64,000 nt of DNA from Diploptera punctata (GCA_030220185.1 JASPKZ010007297.1:1-64000), one strand, 5' to 3'. Counted from the first letter of the stretch, positions 45,198 through 55,361 are shown. Numbers and translations are program-made. The notes: generated from the sequence alone by a model not told the origin.

Positions 45198-45375
45198 TGT
45201 TATTTATTCTGGCAGAGTTAAGGCCATAAGGCTTTCTCTTCCACTCAACCAGCACAAATACAAATAAATATTTGACAAATATAGATATAGGCCTACACTA
45301 TACTAATTATAAACAGTCAAAGATACATTAAATGTAGCAATGTAAATTTCATGTATACAAACAACATTTTATACG
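45197..45375 (-). mobile_element. LINE-E 3' end
   Basis: Near-identical to 55222-55366 over about 150 bp, and its terminal GGTTGAGTGGAAGAG...CTTAACTCTGCCAGAATAAA recalls 51285-51335. No coding sequence remains. Confidence 0.8.
45288..45295. other. TAGGCCTA site, empty in the sister LINE-E
   Basis: Reads AAATATAGATATAGGCCTAC here and AAATATAGATATACACTATA at 55306; otherwise the flanks are identical. Exactly GGCCTA gained at a TA. Confidence 0.92.
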
Positions 45376-45574
45376 ATAATAACAATAATAATACTTACGA
45401 TAATAATACTAATAATAATAGTATAAATATCATGAATTATACGAAAAACGCCAATTAATATACGTACCTTACACTGGGTAATGATGAAGTCGAGGTTAGA
45501 GATAGTGTTAAAAGGGAGCATGAAATAAAACATAAATAAAATGCATCGTAATTGAATTTTTTTTCCAAATGCCC
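45376..45574. other. No recognised feature
   Basis: AT-rich spacer with a few ATA/AAT runs. Confidence 0.3.
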
Positions 45575-45946
45575 CAGGTTGTCATTTCGACATTTCTGGT
45601 GTTCTATCCTGGCATGGCGTACTTGTAACCCACTTCTGAGGTTGGGGCACCTGGAAGGCAGGGTTACACTGCCCCGATGATATGAGAGTTGATGATGATG
45701 GTAATGATGCGCCAGGAGAGGCCTTAAACCAAACTCAAGCTAATTTGGCGAATATGATATTGATGATAATGATGGTCAGAAGGTGTTCGGGGACCGTTTG
45801 GGCCTTAAAGTTTCCTGACATTTATCTTGCAGGCGAGGATAAACCCCGAAAAAAACCTCACCCAGGAAACTTGTCCTGACCGGGGATGAACCCGGGCCCG
45901 CTGCGTGACAAGGCAGCGCGCTACCTCGAGACCACAGCTGTGGACA
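45575..45946 (-). mobile_element. SINE-1 subfamily with another 3' tail
   Basis: The head at 45880-45946 (minus: CCACAGCTGTGGTCTCGAGG, GGGCCCGGGTTCATCCCCGG) and body are SINE-1. Beyond ACGGTCCCCGAACACC the usual tail is replaced by about 200 bp including GTGTAACCCTGCCTTCCAGG and a GATGATGATGG stretch. Confidence 0.7.
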
Positions 45947-46354
45947 TAATAGAAATGTAGCAGATTATAACGGGGTAACTATAGGCGAACGGGGTAACTA
46001 TAGGTTGTTACGAAACCGTGAAAACATTAAAATATTTACGACCATTCATAACAGATCGAAATAATATACACGAAGAAAATAAATACAGGCATAAAACAGC
46101 ATTCGTGTTATTATTCAGTTTAATGTGACGCATGTGGATGTTAGACCAACTTCCCACTGGTAGGCCACCCTATTGAGTTAAAAGAAATAACTTCAATATT
46201 AGATATATTTTTTTTATTTTGTCTAAAAATCTATAGATTAAAATTTTAAAAACGAAAATATTGATTGTGCTATTCTACAGCGTCACTTATATTATGGTTA
46301 AAAAGAAAGCTAAAAGTATTAAAAAATAGTATAGGCCTAATATTCTAATATATT
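45947..46354. other. No recognised feature; one TAGGCCTA
   Basis: Contains ACGGGGTAACTATAGG twice (about 45970 and 45990). TAGGCCTA at 46332-46339. Confidence 0.4.
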
Positions 46355-46530
46355 AACTTAGGCTTTCACGGCCGGAGTTATTATGATGATCTTGAAGATT
46401 TCCGGGCTATTGACCATGGTCTTCAGTCTTGAAATTCCCGAAAGTTTCGCCAGAGTCTGCATCCGGCATCTTCAAGCCTCAAGACCACGGCTATCAGCCC
46501 GGAAATCTTCTTCAAGATCATCATAGAATA
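46355..46530 (-). mobile_element. Penelope-type LTR remnant with hammerhead-like motif and hairpin
   Basis: The minus strand reads CTTGAAGATGCCGGATGCAG then CTCTGGCGAAACTTTCGGG: a CUGAAGA-like core, a stem (GCCGG/CUGGC) and GAAAC, as in hammerhead motifs of Penelope-like LTRs. GATGATCTTGAAGATTTCCG at 46385 is inverted at 46500-46524, giving a long stem. GGCTTTCACGGCCGG near 46362 resembles GACTTTCACGGCACG near 49040. Confidence 0.5.
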
Positions 46531-46913
46531 ATATTATGTCCCTTAAGATGAGAGAATGGAGGACATTTCACAAAACAGGAACTCAACAATTTATATCGCT
46601 GTCTTAGATTGAGAACGGCATGTCATGTGTCTCGAATGGTGAAAGTGTAACATGCTTTCAATTTTATTTTGGGCAACTTTAGGAAAAGTATCATTAGGAA
46701 GTCCCGAGACTAGGTGTTAGGTTGGGAAGTATCTTAGAGATCTGGAAATAGGAGGTACGAACAGGATTCAGCTGGCTGAGAATACGGACGAATGAAGATC
46801 CCTAGTGAAATGAGTACTAACCTTGAACGTTCCATAAGCCATTGTGTTGGCTGGTTAAAACAATTAAACATTTTCATTGCATTGTATTTGGATGTTTTTC
46901 GTTACTCTAGATA
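46531..46913 (+). mobile_element. Probable very old LINE C-terminal fragment
   Basis: Traces only: GAACGGCATGTCATGTGTCTC (ACHVS), CGAATGGTGAAAG (RMVK), AGACTAGGTGTTAGGTTGGG and GCTGAGAATACGGACGAATG lie in the order expected of a GHVSRM...GRPRxRW...DEW C-terminus, but frames are destroyed. Confidence 0.35.
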
Positions 46914-47455
46914 ACACCGGGCAACAAAAAATAAACTTTCTTTTTGTCTAAAAAAAATGTGTTTCTGATAATATTTTTTCTCCTGAGTTCAAATATGATA
47001 TCGGTGTTTCTTCATCACGCAAGGTTTCCGAGAGACAGGAATTTATAATTTCAAACACTTTAATATTTTCTACATTCGTAACAACACAATATTCGAACAT
47101 TCGGACTCACCTAGAAAGTAAGAAATGACGAGTTTCTGCTATATTTCGCCTGTGGAGTATCTCTCTTGATGGTCCAACAATAATCGGCCAGCATATTAGG
47201 ATTCCATTTGCCTTGATATCTCTTTTCCATAGTTGAAATTCCTTGATGAAAGTGTTCCCCGTTTTATATTACAATGGACAAATGGACGAAAAAACGTTTA
47301 TTAAAAACAATTACTTAAATACATTATTTGAAATTGAAATAAATAAAAAACTGTGGGTGATGGATAAATTCCGAATACATATTTGAAAACACGATACAAA
47401 TTTTATTAAGTGCAACTATTGGTACTCATGAGACAAAAATCATGTTGACCAGTGT
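46914..47455 (-). mobile_element. TIR element with orphan gene fragment, short copy
   Basis: Bounded by ACACCGGGCAAC (46914-46925) and GTTGACCAGTGT (47444-47455), imperfect inverted repeats matching those at 58885 and 60008. The minus strand at 47120-47280 encodes HFHQGISTMEKRYQGKWNPN followed by MLADYCWTIKRD, the same block as 59090-59230. I know this block only from multicopy arthropod proteins of unknown function. Most of the gene is missing. Confidence 0.65.
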
Positions 47456-47520
47456 AATTGAAGTTATACGTTCTAGCCAAGTGATCTAAGCATCGTTACT
47501 GGTGCAAAACTACGGTACAT

Positions 47521-47800
47521 GATCTGGTTAGAGTCTCCATGGGGAAGAAATTTTCTCATGGAATCTCCATCAATATGGGACATGCCTGCCGAGATCGTGA
47601 GGAATTATTTTACCGGTACCTACAATACTGTAAGTAGTAACTCCAGACTAAGATACCCGTATATAACGACTGGGAGATCCGACATGCTGACCACATATTA
47701 CTCCCATACTGGCTGCATGATTGTCCACGTCTGTAAATGACACAAGTGGTTGTCAGGCCGGCAGCAGGATTGTAGACATGGGGCCTTCTAGACATTTCAC
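47521..47800 (+). mobile_element. SINE-5 body, head lost
   Basis: GAGTCTCCATGGGGAAGAAA, TTTTCTCATGGAATCTCC, GAGATCGTGAGGAATT and CAGGCCGGCAGCAGGATTGT align with 51598-51850. The tRNA-like 5' half is missing. Confidence 0.8.
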
Positions 47801-47827
47801 GCAATGCATTTTAAATTATTTTTTAGA

Positions 47828-48106
47828 TAACTAACTGACCAACTCACTGGCATTATTGAACTCGTAGGTTCATGGCTGCGCGAACATAAGCTATTCATAC
47901 ATTCCTATCCTGAGCTAATGTTTTTTAATCATCCTGTGTATAATCCAATTCCTTCAAATTATGAATAATGTTATTCTCCCACCTCATTCTTGGTTTACCA
48001 ACTTGGTGTTTCCCCTCTGGTGTTCCTACAAGAAGCTTCCATGCCCCTCTTTCATCCCCCATTCGTGCCAAATGTCCTAACCATCGCAATCTACGAGACT
48101 TAGTTT
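47828..48106 (-). mobile_element. LINE-A 3' end
   Basis: Minus strand: KSRRLRWLGHLARMGDERGA, GTPEGKHQVGKPRMRWENNI, NLKELDYTQDD, then ATGAACCTACGAGTTCAATA and GTCAGTTAGTTA. The 3' part is frameshifted. Confidence 0.85.
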
Positions 48107-48127
48107 TTAGATAATAGGTTAATTGAA

Positions 48128-48560
48128 TGTGTGGCATAATAAGAAGAACCCTCCGAAAGACGAGAAGAGAAACTCAGCTGAGGTTTTATAAAATTATGGC
48201 TGTTCCTGTTCTTTTATATGGATCTGAATCTTGGGTACTTACAAAAAAAAGATATCTCACACATTCAAGTCACTGAAATGAATTTTTTAAGATCCGTAAA
48301 AGGATGTACACGCATGGATAGATTACACAATGAATCAATGAACTGGAGATATTTTCAATAGTCGATAAACTAGAAGAGCACAAATACCAGTGGAAAGAAC
48401 ATTTAGACAGAATGGACAATACAAGATTACCCAAAAAGATCAACACCTACAAACCACATGGAAAATTATCTTTGGGACGGGCAAGGAAACGATGGACTTG
48501 AGACCGGAACAGGTCGCATTGACCTAATCCTGGAAAGGAAGAAGAAGAAGAAGAGGACGA
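48128..48560 (+). mobile_element. LINE-B C-terminus
   Basis: In shifting frames: LRRTLRKTRRETQLRFYKIM, VLLYGSESWVLTK, EMNFLRSVKGCTRMDRLHNE, YQWKEHLDRMDNTRLPKK and GRARKRWT, then TGAGACCGGAACAGGTCGC and a (GAA)n tail. Confidence 0.85.
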
Positions 48561-49020
48561 AAAGGTTAATTGAAGTTATTACGTTGTGTATTCGGGACAT
48601 GAAAGGTATTGAATATATATATGAGAAGATAGGTTATGCATGAAAACAATGCATAATATACATCAGAAAGTGCACCTCACGTTAGATTTCCTGGTCAAAG
48701 TAGATGCCTATTCATGCATATGGATTGCATTATTACATGGAATCCTGGTAATTTATGTAAATCATGCTTACAACATGGATAAACTTACTAGTAAGCTAGG
48801 CTATGTATTTGCAGCCTCCATTCAGTGTAGCTGTCATTGTTCTGTGGAACGTTATTCAGACTTGATAACGACTTCGCAGTCCATTCAACTTGCCTGAATA
48901 ACTTAACTTTTATGAACTCCACGTTCGTGCAGAGGTTTGTTAGCCTGTTTCAATCTTGCAAGGAGAGGTGCTCCAGTTTCTAATGAAGATTTTAAAGTAA
49001 CATTGAGAGACAATACTTTA
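48561..49020. other. No recognised feature
   Basis: The 85-codon frame at 48640-48897 has no domain I recognise. Confidence 0.35.
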
Positions 49021-49059
49021 ACTTAATATTTTGATTGTAGACTTTCACGGCACGTGTCT

Positions 49060-49560
49060 TAATTCATGTATTTTATGTATTTTTCCACCTTATGTTAAAT
49101 CTATAACAGACAAAATAGGATGAATTCTGAAAAAACATAGGATTCAGACTATCTACAAGCCTAAACATAAAAATTAGCAATGCATTAAATATAGCAAAAG
49201 ATAAACGAGAACTTTTAAGTATTGATGGTATAGGCTATATTGTATTCCATGTAGTTGTGGTGAAGTGTACATAGGAACTACAAAACGGATGATAAATACA
49301 AAAATACAAGAACACAAGAGAAATTGTAGGTTGAAACAAACTGAAAAATCGTCTATAGCGGAACATTTAGTGAATAACAAAGAACATGCCATAAATTTTG
49401 AAGAAACACAAGTTTTGTCCAAAACACAATATTACTACACCAGATTTCACAGAGAGGATATTGAAATTTACAAACACAAAAATTCCTTTAACAAGAAAGA
49501 AGAAACCATGAAGATGAATAAAATTTGAATTCCGGCATTATACAACACAAGAATAAAACC
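49060..49560 (+). pseudogene. Penelope-like GIY-YIG endonuclease
   Basis: Frameshifted upstream part: YVKSITDKIG, LKKHRIQTIYKPKHK; then PCSCGEVYIGTTKR (the YIG motif following the CxC of Penelope endonucleases), KIQEHKRN, KSSIAEHLVNNKEHAINFEE, REDIEIYKHKNSFNKKEETM and a terminal W. This domain follows the RT in Penelope-like elements and nicks the target. The RT is missing, and two frameshifts lie before the CxC. The open frame starting at 49265 is only its 3' half. Direct tandem LTR-like repeats follow 200 bp downstream. Confidence 0.85.
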
Positions 49561-49757
49561 TATGACTTATGCCAGTGACAACTAATAAAAAAATAGCTCC
49601 AAAGTAACGGACCGTGTAGAAAACATCACCGCACGATACTCAACTATAAATAAGGACACGATATCCAACCAAATATTGGCGCCGCCAAGTAGGCTCAGAT
49701 TAAGTGAACTAAAACCCCGTAACGATAACCACTATCTACTTAGCTGCCAAAGAGACT
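49561..49757. other. Spacer between Penelope endonuclease and tandem repeats
   Basis: Non-coding; probably the 3' untranslated part of the same Penelope-like element. Confidence 0.4.
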
Positions 49758-49880
49758 AGTCGGTTCTAACATACGCAGCTCACTGGGCGAGGCTAGACTT
49801 CGCCTTATTCAGTCAGTCAGTCAACGCACAGCCAGTCTGCAGCCGACATTTGAAGAGTTAAGAGGTCAAAGAGCACGCAA

Positions 49881-49927
49881 AATCTCCTGAGGATGTCTAC
49901 CGCAGTAGTAGACGAAACGTTGAGTTA
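49881..49927 (+). ncRNA. Hammerhead-ribozyme-like motif, repeat 1
   Basis: CTGAGGA fits the conserved CUGANGA; GTCTAC pairs with GTAGAC (stem II) around CGCAGTA; GAAAC follows, then GTT as possible cleavage triplet; CTC before the core pairs with GAG after it (stem I). One extra U sits between the core and stem II, and stem III would be minimal, as described for Penelope-borne hammerheads. Activity is inferred, not shown. Confidence 0.6.
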
Positions 49928-50113
49928 ATAAAACCAGACCACGGCCATTTTGCCCGAGGGACAAAGTACATGAATCAATATTTTGAGTATAGTCGGTTCT
50001 AACATACGCAGCTCATTGGGCGAGGCTAGACTTCGCCTTATTCAGTCAGTCAGTCAACGCACAGCCAGTCTGCAGCCGACATTTGAAGAGTTAAGAGGCC
50101 AAAGAGCACGCAA

Positions 50114-50160
50114 AATCTCCTGAGGATGTCTACCGCAGTAGTAGACGAAACGTTGAGTTA
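50114..50160 (+). ncRNA. Hammerhead-ribozyme-like motif, repeat 2
   Basis: Identical to the motif of repeat 1, 233 bp downstream. Confidence 0.6.
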
Positions 50161-50346
50161 ATAAAACCAGACCACGGCCATTTTGCCCGAGGGACAAAGT
50201 ACATTAATCAATATTTTGAGTATAGTCGGTTCTAACATACGCAGCTCACTGGGCGAGGCTAGACTTCGCCTTATTCAGTCAGTCAGTCAACGCACAGCCA
50301 GTCTGCAGCCGACATTTGAAGAGTTAAGAGGTCAAAGAGCACGCAA

Positions 50347-50393
50347 AATCTCTTAAGGATGTCTACCGCAGTAGTAGACGAAACGTTGAGTTA
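50347..50393 (+). ncRNA. Hammerhead-like motif, repeat 3, core mutated
   Basis: The core reads TTAAGGA in place of CTGAGGA: the conserved C and G are both changed, so this copy should not cleave. Stem II and GAAAC are intact. Confidence 0.6.
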
Positions 50394-50489
50394 ATAAAAT
50401 CAGACCACGGCCATTTTGCCCGAGGGACAAAGTACATGAATCATTATTTTGAGTTTCACGTAGATCTATAAGTTGAAACATTTGTTACA

Positions 50490-50790
50490 TTTCTGAGTCC
50501 GTTGGACTAGCGGTTACCATGCCCGCCTCTGGTTCCGAGGTTCGTGAGTTCAAACCCGGCAGAGGTCGATGGGTTTTTCAGAGCGTAAAAATATTAGAGT
50601 ATGTCTTCATTCAGAAGGGAAGTAAAAGTGTAGGTCCTGTATCATGGGTTTAAGTAATGTAAAAGAACCTCAAGCATACTACAAGAGGCATATGAGAAAA
50701 TTTGTCACCAGTTTCACCTTTAGCTTTAAATTGCGACACAAATGACCTGAGATGTTAAAGAGCGCCGTTAAATAAACACCAGCTATACCA
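50490..50790 (+). mobile_element. SINE-3-like element, diverged
   Basis: tRNA-like head: GTCCGTTGGACTAGCGGTTA, CCGCCTCTGGTTCCGAGG, GTGAGTTCAAACCCGGCAGA. The body (GATGGGTTTTTCAGAGCGTA) and the rest differ from the other SINE-3 copies; it ends near GCGCCGTTAAATAAACACCA. Confidence 0.7.
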
Positions 50791-50809
50791 TATTTCAAAT
50801 GAGTTGATA

Positions 50810-51189
50810 GAAGTCGGAGGGTTTTCTTTCCCCCTCTTAACTAGCGTAAGTAAGCTGAAGCGACAATTTGCGGGTAAGGAAGGGCGGCGGTAAACCATCT
50901 ATTGTTCAGTATTTACAGTAAAGAAAACGAGTAGCCTCTGCCCGCTCCTGGAATCTCCTTCCTCAAGATATCAGGGGTTGCCGCACACTTGGTACCTTTA
51001 AGTCACGCTTATACAGTTACCTGTTGTCTAATAATTAATTTTCTCTATTTATTTAATTTTATACTATGTCATTAATCTTTTCCTCGTTTTTTATATATCT
51101 TGTACATATTATATACTTAATTCGTTAAATTTAGAGTAAATCAAAATACATTATAAATATTAATTGTATTGTATTCATAACTTGTAATC

Positions 51190-51242
<53 letters not shown>

Positions 51243-51346
51243 AATTTAGATTTAAGACTATTTTTTTTATTTTTTTTAAACCTGGTTGAGTGGTAGACAA
51301 GGCCTTAAGGCCTTAACTCTGCCCGGTAAAATAAAGCTATTATTAT
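50810..51346 (+). mobile_element. LINE-E C-terminal remnant and 3' end
   Basis: ACGAGTAGCCTCTGCCCGCT followed by TGGAATCTCCTTCCTCAAGA and TATCAGGGGTTGCCGCACAC is a decayed C-terminus of the R-x-S-x-x-P-x-W-N-x-L-P type common in LINEs. The 3' UTR ends CCTGGTTGAGTGGTAGACAA, GGCCTTAACTCTGCCCGGTA and AATAAAGC(TATT)n. A (TA)n tract (51192-51239) lies inside. Confidence 0.65.
51192..51239. repeat. (TA)n microsatellite
   Basis: About 24 TA units in the LINE-E 3' UTR. Confidence 0.97.
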
Positions 51347-51529
51347 TAATATATCTTTCTCTTGGTAGACTGTTCCTTGTACAGCAGCGTGGTTAATTTA
51401 TATGGCCTGTTTTCGAATATTCCATTAATATATACAATATTTTTTTACTGTTTAGTCATTGTTTGATAGTTATAAGAAGCAACAAAATATTTAAACTTTA
51501 GATTATTAAAGTGTATGTATGAAAATACG

Positions 51530-51860
51530 TCCCGCGCCGTAGCCGGGTGGTTAAGGCAGGAAGCCCTGGCGCAGAGCTACGGGATTTGCGCTGGTTCGAG
51601 TCTCCATTGGGGAAGAAATTTTCTCATGATATGTCGGCCAGTTTGTGACCGGTGCCCACTCAGCATCGTGAGGTATTTGGGTAGCTACAATAAGTAGCGG
51701 CTCCAGGTTGAGAAAACCAACTATAACGGCTGGGGGACTCGACATGCAGACCACATGTCACACCTACACTGGCTGATGATCTACCTCTGATTGACACATG
51801 TGGATGTGAGGCCAGCAGCCGGATGGTAGGCTTAGGGCCTTCTAGGCCTGTCGTGCCAGG
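51530..51860 (+). mobile_element. SINE-5, near full length
   Basis: tRNA-like head: GCGCCGTAGCCGGGTGGTTA, AAGCCCTGGCGCAGAGCTAC, GCGCTGGTTCGAGTCTCC. Body GGGGAAGAAATTTTCTCATG, CAGCATCGTGAGG, ACTCGACATGCAGACCACA, GGATGTGAGGCCAGCAGCC. Confidence 0.88.
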
Positions 51861-51867
51861 AGAGAGT

Positions 51868-52225
51868 ATGAAAATATATAAAATAGTTATTCTCCAGTTA
51901 TGTTATATAGATGCGAAACATTAACTTTTAGACTGGAGAAAATATTTGAGAATAAAATTCTTAAGAATTTTTTTGGACTAAAGAAAGATTAACAGACTGG
52001 TGATTGGAGAAGACTAAGTAACAATTTGCTACATGACCTTTATGGGAAACCAGATATAATAAGAAATGTTAAGTCACATAGACTGCGATGGGCAGGACAT
52101 GTGGCACGAGTGGGGAATGCAAGAGGGACATGGAAACTCTTTGTAGGAAAGCTAGAGGGAAAATATCCAGTAGGCAGGCCAAGAATGAGGTGGGAAAATA
52201 ATAATCGTGATTTAATAAAGTAGAG
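51868..52225 (+). mobile_element. LINE-A 3' part, truncated at the end
   Basis: ATGCGAAACATT, GAAGACTAAGTAACAATTTG, then a frame with LYGKPDIIRNVKSHRLRWAG, HVARVGNARGTW, GRPRMRWENN. It breaks off at AATCGTGATTTAATAAAG and loses the AQDR and NLRVR blocks. Confidence 0.85.
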
Positions 52226-52297
52226 TTATCTTCTATAGCCCGGGTGACGTGGGTCATATAAAAATACCTACAAAGCGAAAGATTAAACTCAGGTAAC

Positions 52298-52372
<75 letters not shown>
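52298..52372. repeat. (GA)n microsatellite
   Basis: About 36 GA units with one AAGA interruption. Just upstream, GTGACGTGGGTCATATAAAA resembles 61451 (GGTGTAGGTCATGCAAAAGT), a possible unclassified repeat. Confidence 0.95.
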
Positions 52373-52376
<4 letters not shown>

Positions 52377-52564
52377 TTGTTTTCAATTCCGACCCTTACC
52401 GATGAACACCTTCATCAGCGCATAACTCATAAACGACGTGTTTTCGACTATATGTTCCTTCACAAAAAATTATCCTCTCTGCATGGCCTATCATCCCTAT
52501 CATTTTATCAGTGAGGTCCTGTTACACTCTGTATTTCTTCAGAACCCTGAGAAAACATACTCTG

Positions 52565-52891
52565 ATATCCACAGTAATTCTGCCCGAGGGCAGGTCCTTA
52601 ACTGCAATCATAGCATTTTCATGCTATGCTTGCAGCTTTACTAGGGAATTGCAGGTGTGGTAGCTTCCCGTTGCTTTCCACACCGGTGAAGGATGATGAT
52701 AATGATGATGATGATGGCCATATGATTTCGGGGACCGTTTGGGCCTTAAAGTTTTCCTGGTATATTTTGTCTTACAGGTGAGGAAAAACCCCGATAAAAA
52801 CCTTACCCAGAAAAACTGCCCCGACCGGGATCGAACCCGGGCCCGCTGCGTGACAAGGCAGCACGCTACCTCGAGACCACAACGGTGGACT
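52565..52891 (-). mobile_element. SINE-1, full length, short TSD
   Basis: Complete minus-strand copy, with an insertion near the CCTGGTATATTTTGTCTTAC block. ATACTCTG lies at both ends (52557-52564 and 52892-52899). Confidence 0.9.
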
Positions 52892-52899
52892 ATACTCTG

Positions 52900-53455
52900 C
52901 TATAACATCACAATATTACAAAGATACAAACTACAAAAATATCGTAAAAATAAACAGATCAGATAGCTGGATAATAGATTCCAAAACTTAAATTCCTAAA
53001 TCTACAAGGATAACTAACACAAGCTTTTGGAAAACGTCCAGTAAACTGGAAAGAATGACTGAAGAATATAAGCTATAATGTGTATTTGTATGCTTCCATG
53101 ACGTGTAACTCCTTCAAAAACTGAAGGTTCTTCCCTCTAATTGTTGTTTTTATCCTATTATAAGTGAATTGCATACGAAACAGGTGTAACGAGGCACAGA
53201 ATTATTGGTTTTTGGATGACGAACTGAATAACACAATTTGTTATGGTTGATGCTGTGTGGCGTACGTCCTGAAATGACGTCATAAATAACTGTGGGAACA
53301 GATGAGCATGACATCTGCATCACAGAGAGAAGAATGAAAAAGTCGATACTCTCAACGTCACATAGAGGGCAGGGCTGCAAGTCTCACCCAGATGCTGAAA
53401 TATTGAGCAGGAAAGGTCAGCATCCGTTTCATTTGCCTACAGAATTAATAATTTA
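52900..53455. other. No recognised feature
   Basis: No gene or repeat recognised. Confidence 0.35.
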
Positions 53456-53472
53456 TTAATATATGTACAGAA

Positions 53473-54139
53473 GCTAATGACAAATGAGGGAAATTTTGAG
53501 GAAGTGGCTGAATTCAAATACTTAGGAACAATGATCACAAATAGGAATGAGATGCACAAAGAAATTAAACATGGATCAATTCTGGAAATGCGTGCTATTA
53601 TGCATTGCAGAGACTCTTGATGTCCCAACTCCTTTCAAAAAACGTTAAACTGAAAATATATAAAACTATTATTCTACCAGTTATATTATATGGGTGCGAA
53701 ACATGGACTCTTACTTTTAAGGGAGGAAAGGAGATTACAAGTATTTGAGAATAAAGTACTTAGGAAAATTTTTGGACCAAAGAGAGATGAACAGACAGGT
53801 GAATGGAGAAGACTACATAACAATGAACTACATTGTATTTATAGGAAGCCAGATATAATAAGAACAGTTAAGTCTCATGGACTGCGATGGGCAGGACATG
53901 TTGCACGTATGGGAAATGAAATACTTGCACGGAAGGTTCTTGTAGGAAAGTCAGAGGGAAAACGCCCAGTTGGTAGACCAAGAATGAGGTGGGAGAATAA
54001 CATTAACTATGATTTGAGGAAGTAGATTATACAGGGAATGATTGGAAATCATTAGCTCAGGATAGGGATGTATGGAGAGCTTATGTCCGCGCGGCCATGA
54101 ACCTACGGGTTCGATAGTGCCAGTGAGTAAGTAAGTAAG
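53473..54139 (+). pseudogene. LINE-A C-terminus with TSD
   Basis: Starts just after the RT (MTNEGNFEEVAEFKYLGTMI), then LSKNVKLKIYKTIILPVILY, a one-base insertion in the T of TLTLREE, QVFENKVLRKIFGPKRDEQT, HGLRWAGHVARMGNE and GRPRMRWENNINYDLRK; a one-base loss in GGGAAG ends the frame early. The family 3' end and GAGTAAGTAAGTAAG tail follow. TTAATATATGTACAGAA (53456-53472) and TTAATATATTGTACAGAA (54140-54157) form the TSD. Confidence 0.92.
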
Positions 54140-54189
54140 TTAATATATTGTACAGAACGATTATGTATTTTCCTTTGCTTATTGTTTTT

Positions 54190-54640
54190 AATACTTGGCG
54201 AGTTAATATACTGCATCAACTATACCAACAAACATCATCACTGATTGGAATGAACATTGGATAAGGAGTGTAAATGGTGCTTTGACTAAAGACCTCTTCT
54301 TTCCTACTGTACACCATAGGCTAAATGTAAAATATGTTATTCCAAATTTCATTTTAACACAGTTTATGACTGGCCATGGAAAATTTGGAAGTTATTTTAG
54401 GAGATTTGATATTAACCCAGACAGTGATCATAATTGTAAATGTCAAGAATCAATACAATCTGTAAAACACATTTTATTTGATTGTCCTATATTCGAAATA
54501 CAACGATTCTGTTTAAACTTACATTTAAAGAAAGATGAGGCTTCTGCCTCAATGTGTGACGTGATTTTTAAGAACCAAAATTATTATAAACATTTTTATG
54601 AAATTCATAACACACATTCATGACAATATGTAGTATTTTT
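54190..54640 (+). pseudogene. LINE-F C-terminus: RNase H tail and zinc knuckle
   Basis: The frame at 54282-54623 encodes LTQFMTGHGKFGSYFRRFDI, then HNCKCQESIQSVKHILFDCP with the C-x-C...H...C spacing of the terminal zinc knuckle in RNase-H-bearing non-LTR elements (Jockey/I/R1-like). The Met is internal, and RT and catalytic RNase H residues are missing. The polypeptide ends in its normal region at the stop near 54621. Confidence 0.8.
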
Positions 54641-54832
54641 CTAAGACACTTATAGACGATTTATGTAATTCATAACACTCATTCAAAACCATAAGATAAT
54701 ATTTCTGTTTTACAATGTATAGTATAATATTGTTATAGTAAGCTACAACCCTAACATGCCTTTGTGGCAAAATATGGTTTCAAAATATTTGGAGATTCAA
54801 TAATAACAATATGAACAAACATAAAATCAACC
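54641..54832. other. No recognised feature
   Basis: AT-rich, perhaps the 3' UTR of LINE-F (an AATTCATAACACTCATTC block repeats the end of the coding part). Confidence 0.3.
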
Positions 54833-54834
54833 GA

Positions 54835-54960
54835 GCGAGTTAGCTCAGGTGGTATAGTAACCCAATCATGTTATGCTGCCGTACCGAGATCGGGAAATTG
54901 ATGAAGTGCCACTCTTTTCACCCAGATTCTTATATAGCATCTAGCACTTCACACAAAGTC
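54835..54960 (+). mobile_element. tRNA-like SINE head, unassigned
   Basis: CGAGCGAGTTAGCTCAGGTG, GTATAGTAACCC and GTACCGAGATCGGGAAATTG have a tRNA-like A-box context; the B box is eroded. Family not shared by other copies here. Confidence 0.45.
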
Positions 54961-55181
54961 TCGTCTTTCTCATTTAAACAATGGACTTTATGTACAGTCT
55001 GCTTCAAATCACTATTTATATTAATAATTCATTCAGTTTATTAATTTATGCTAATACCAACATACTCTACATTTTCATTCTGCAAGCTTCTGTATTCCTG
55101 ATGAGCTTCGTTCATTTTTAACGCTTCCAGAAGAATTTGATTCATTTTCATCACAACCATCTTGAATTTCTATCCTAGCTA
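54961..55181. other. No recognised feature
   Basis: AT-rich spacer before a (TA)n tract at 55182-55203. Confidence 0.3.
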
Positions 55182-55203
55182 ATATATATATATATATATA
55201 TAT

Positions 55204-55361
55204 AATGATAATAATAATAATAATGTTTTATTTATTCTGGCAGAGTTAAGGACATAAGGCCTTCTCTTCCACTCAACCAGCACAAATACAAATAAATATT
55301 TGACAAATATAGATATACACTATACTAATTATAAACAGTTAAAGATACATTAAATGTAGCA

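Larger units (their letters stand above)
49758..50457 (+). repeat. Three 233-bp tandem repeats, Penelope LTR-like
   Basis: AGTCGGTTCTAACATACGCA recurs at 49758, 49991 and 50224, exactly 233 bp apart, with few substitutions (for example CTCACTGGG/CTCATTGGG). Each unit holds TCAGTCAGTCAGTCAACGC and a hammerhead-like motif. Tandem LTR-like repeats next to a GIY-YIG endonuclease in the same orientation are the organisation of Penelope-like retroelements. Confidence 0.93.
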
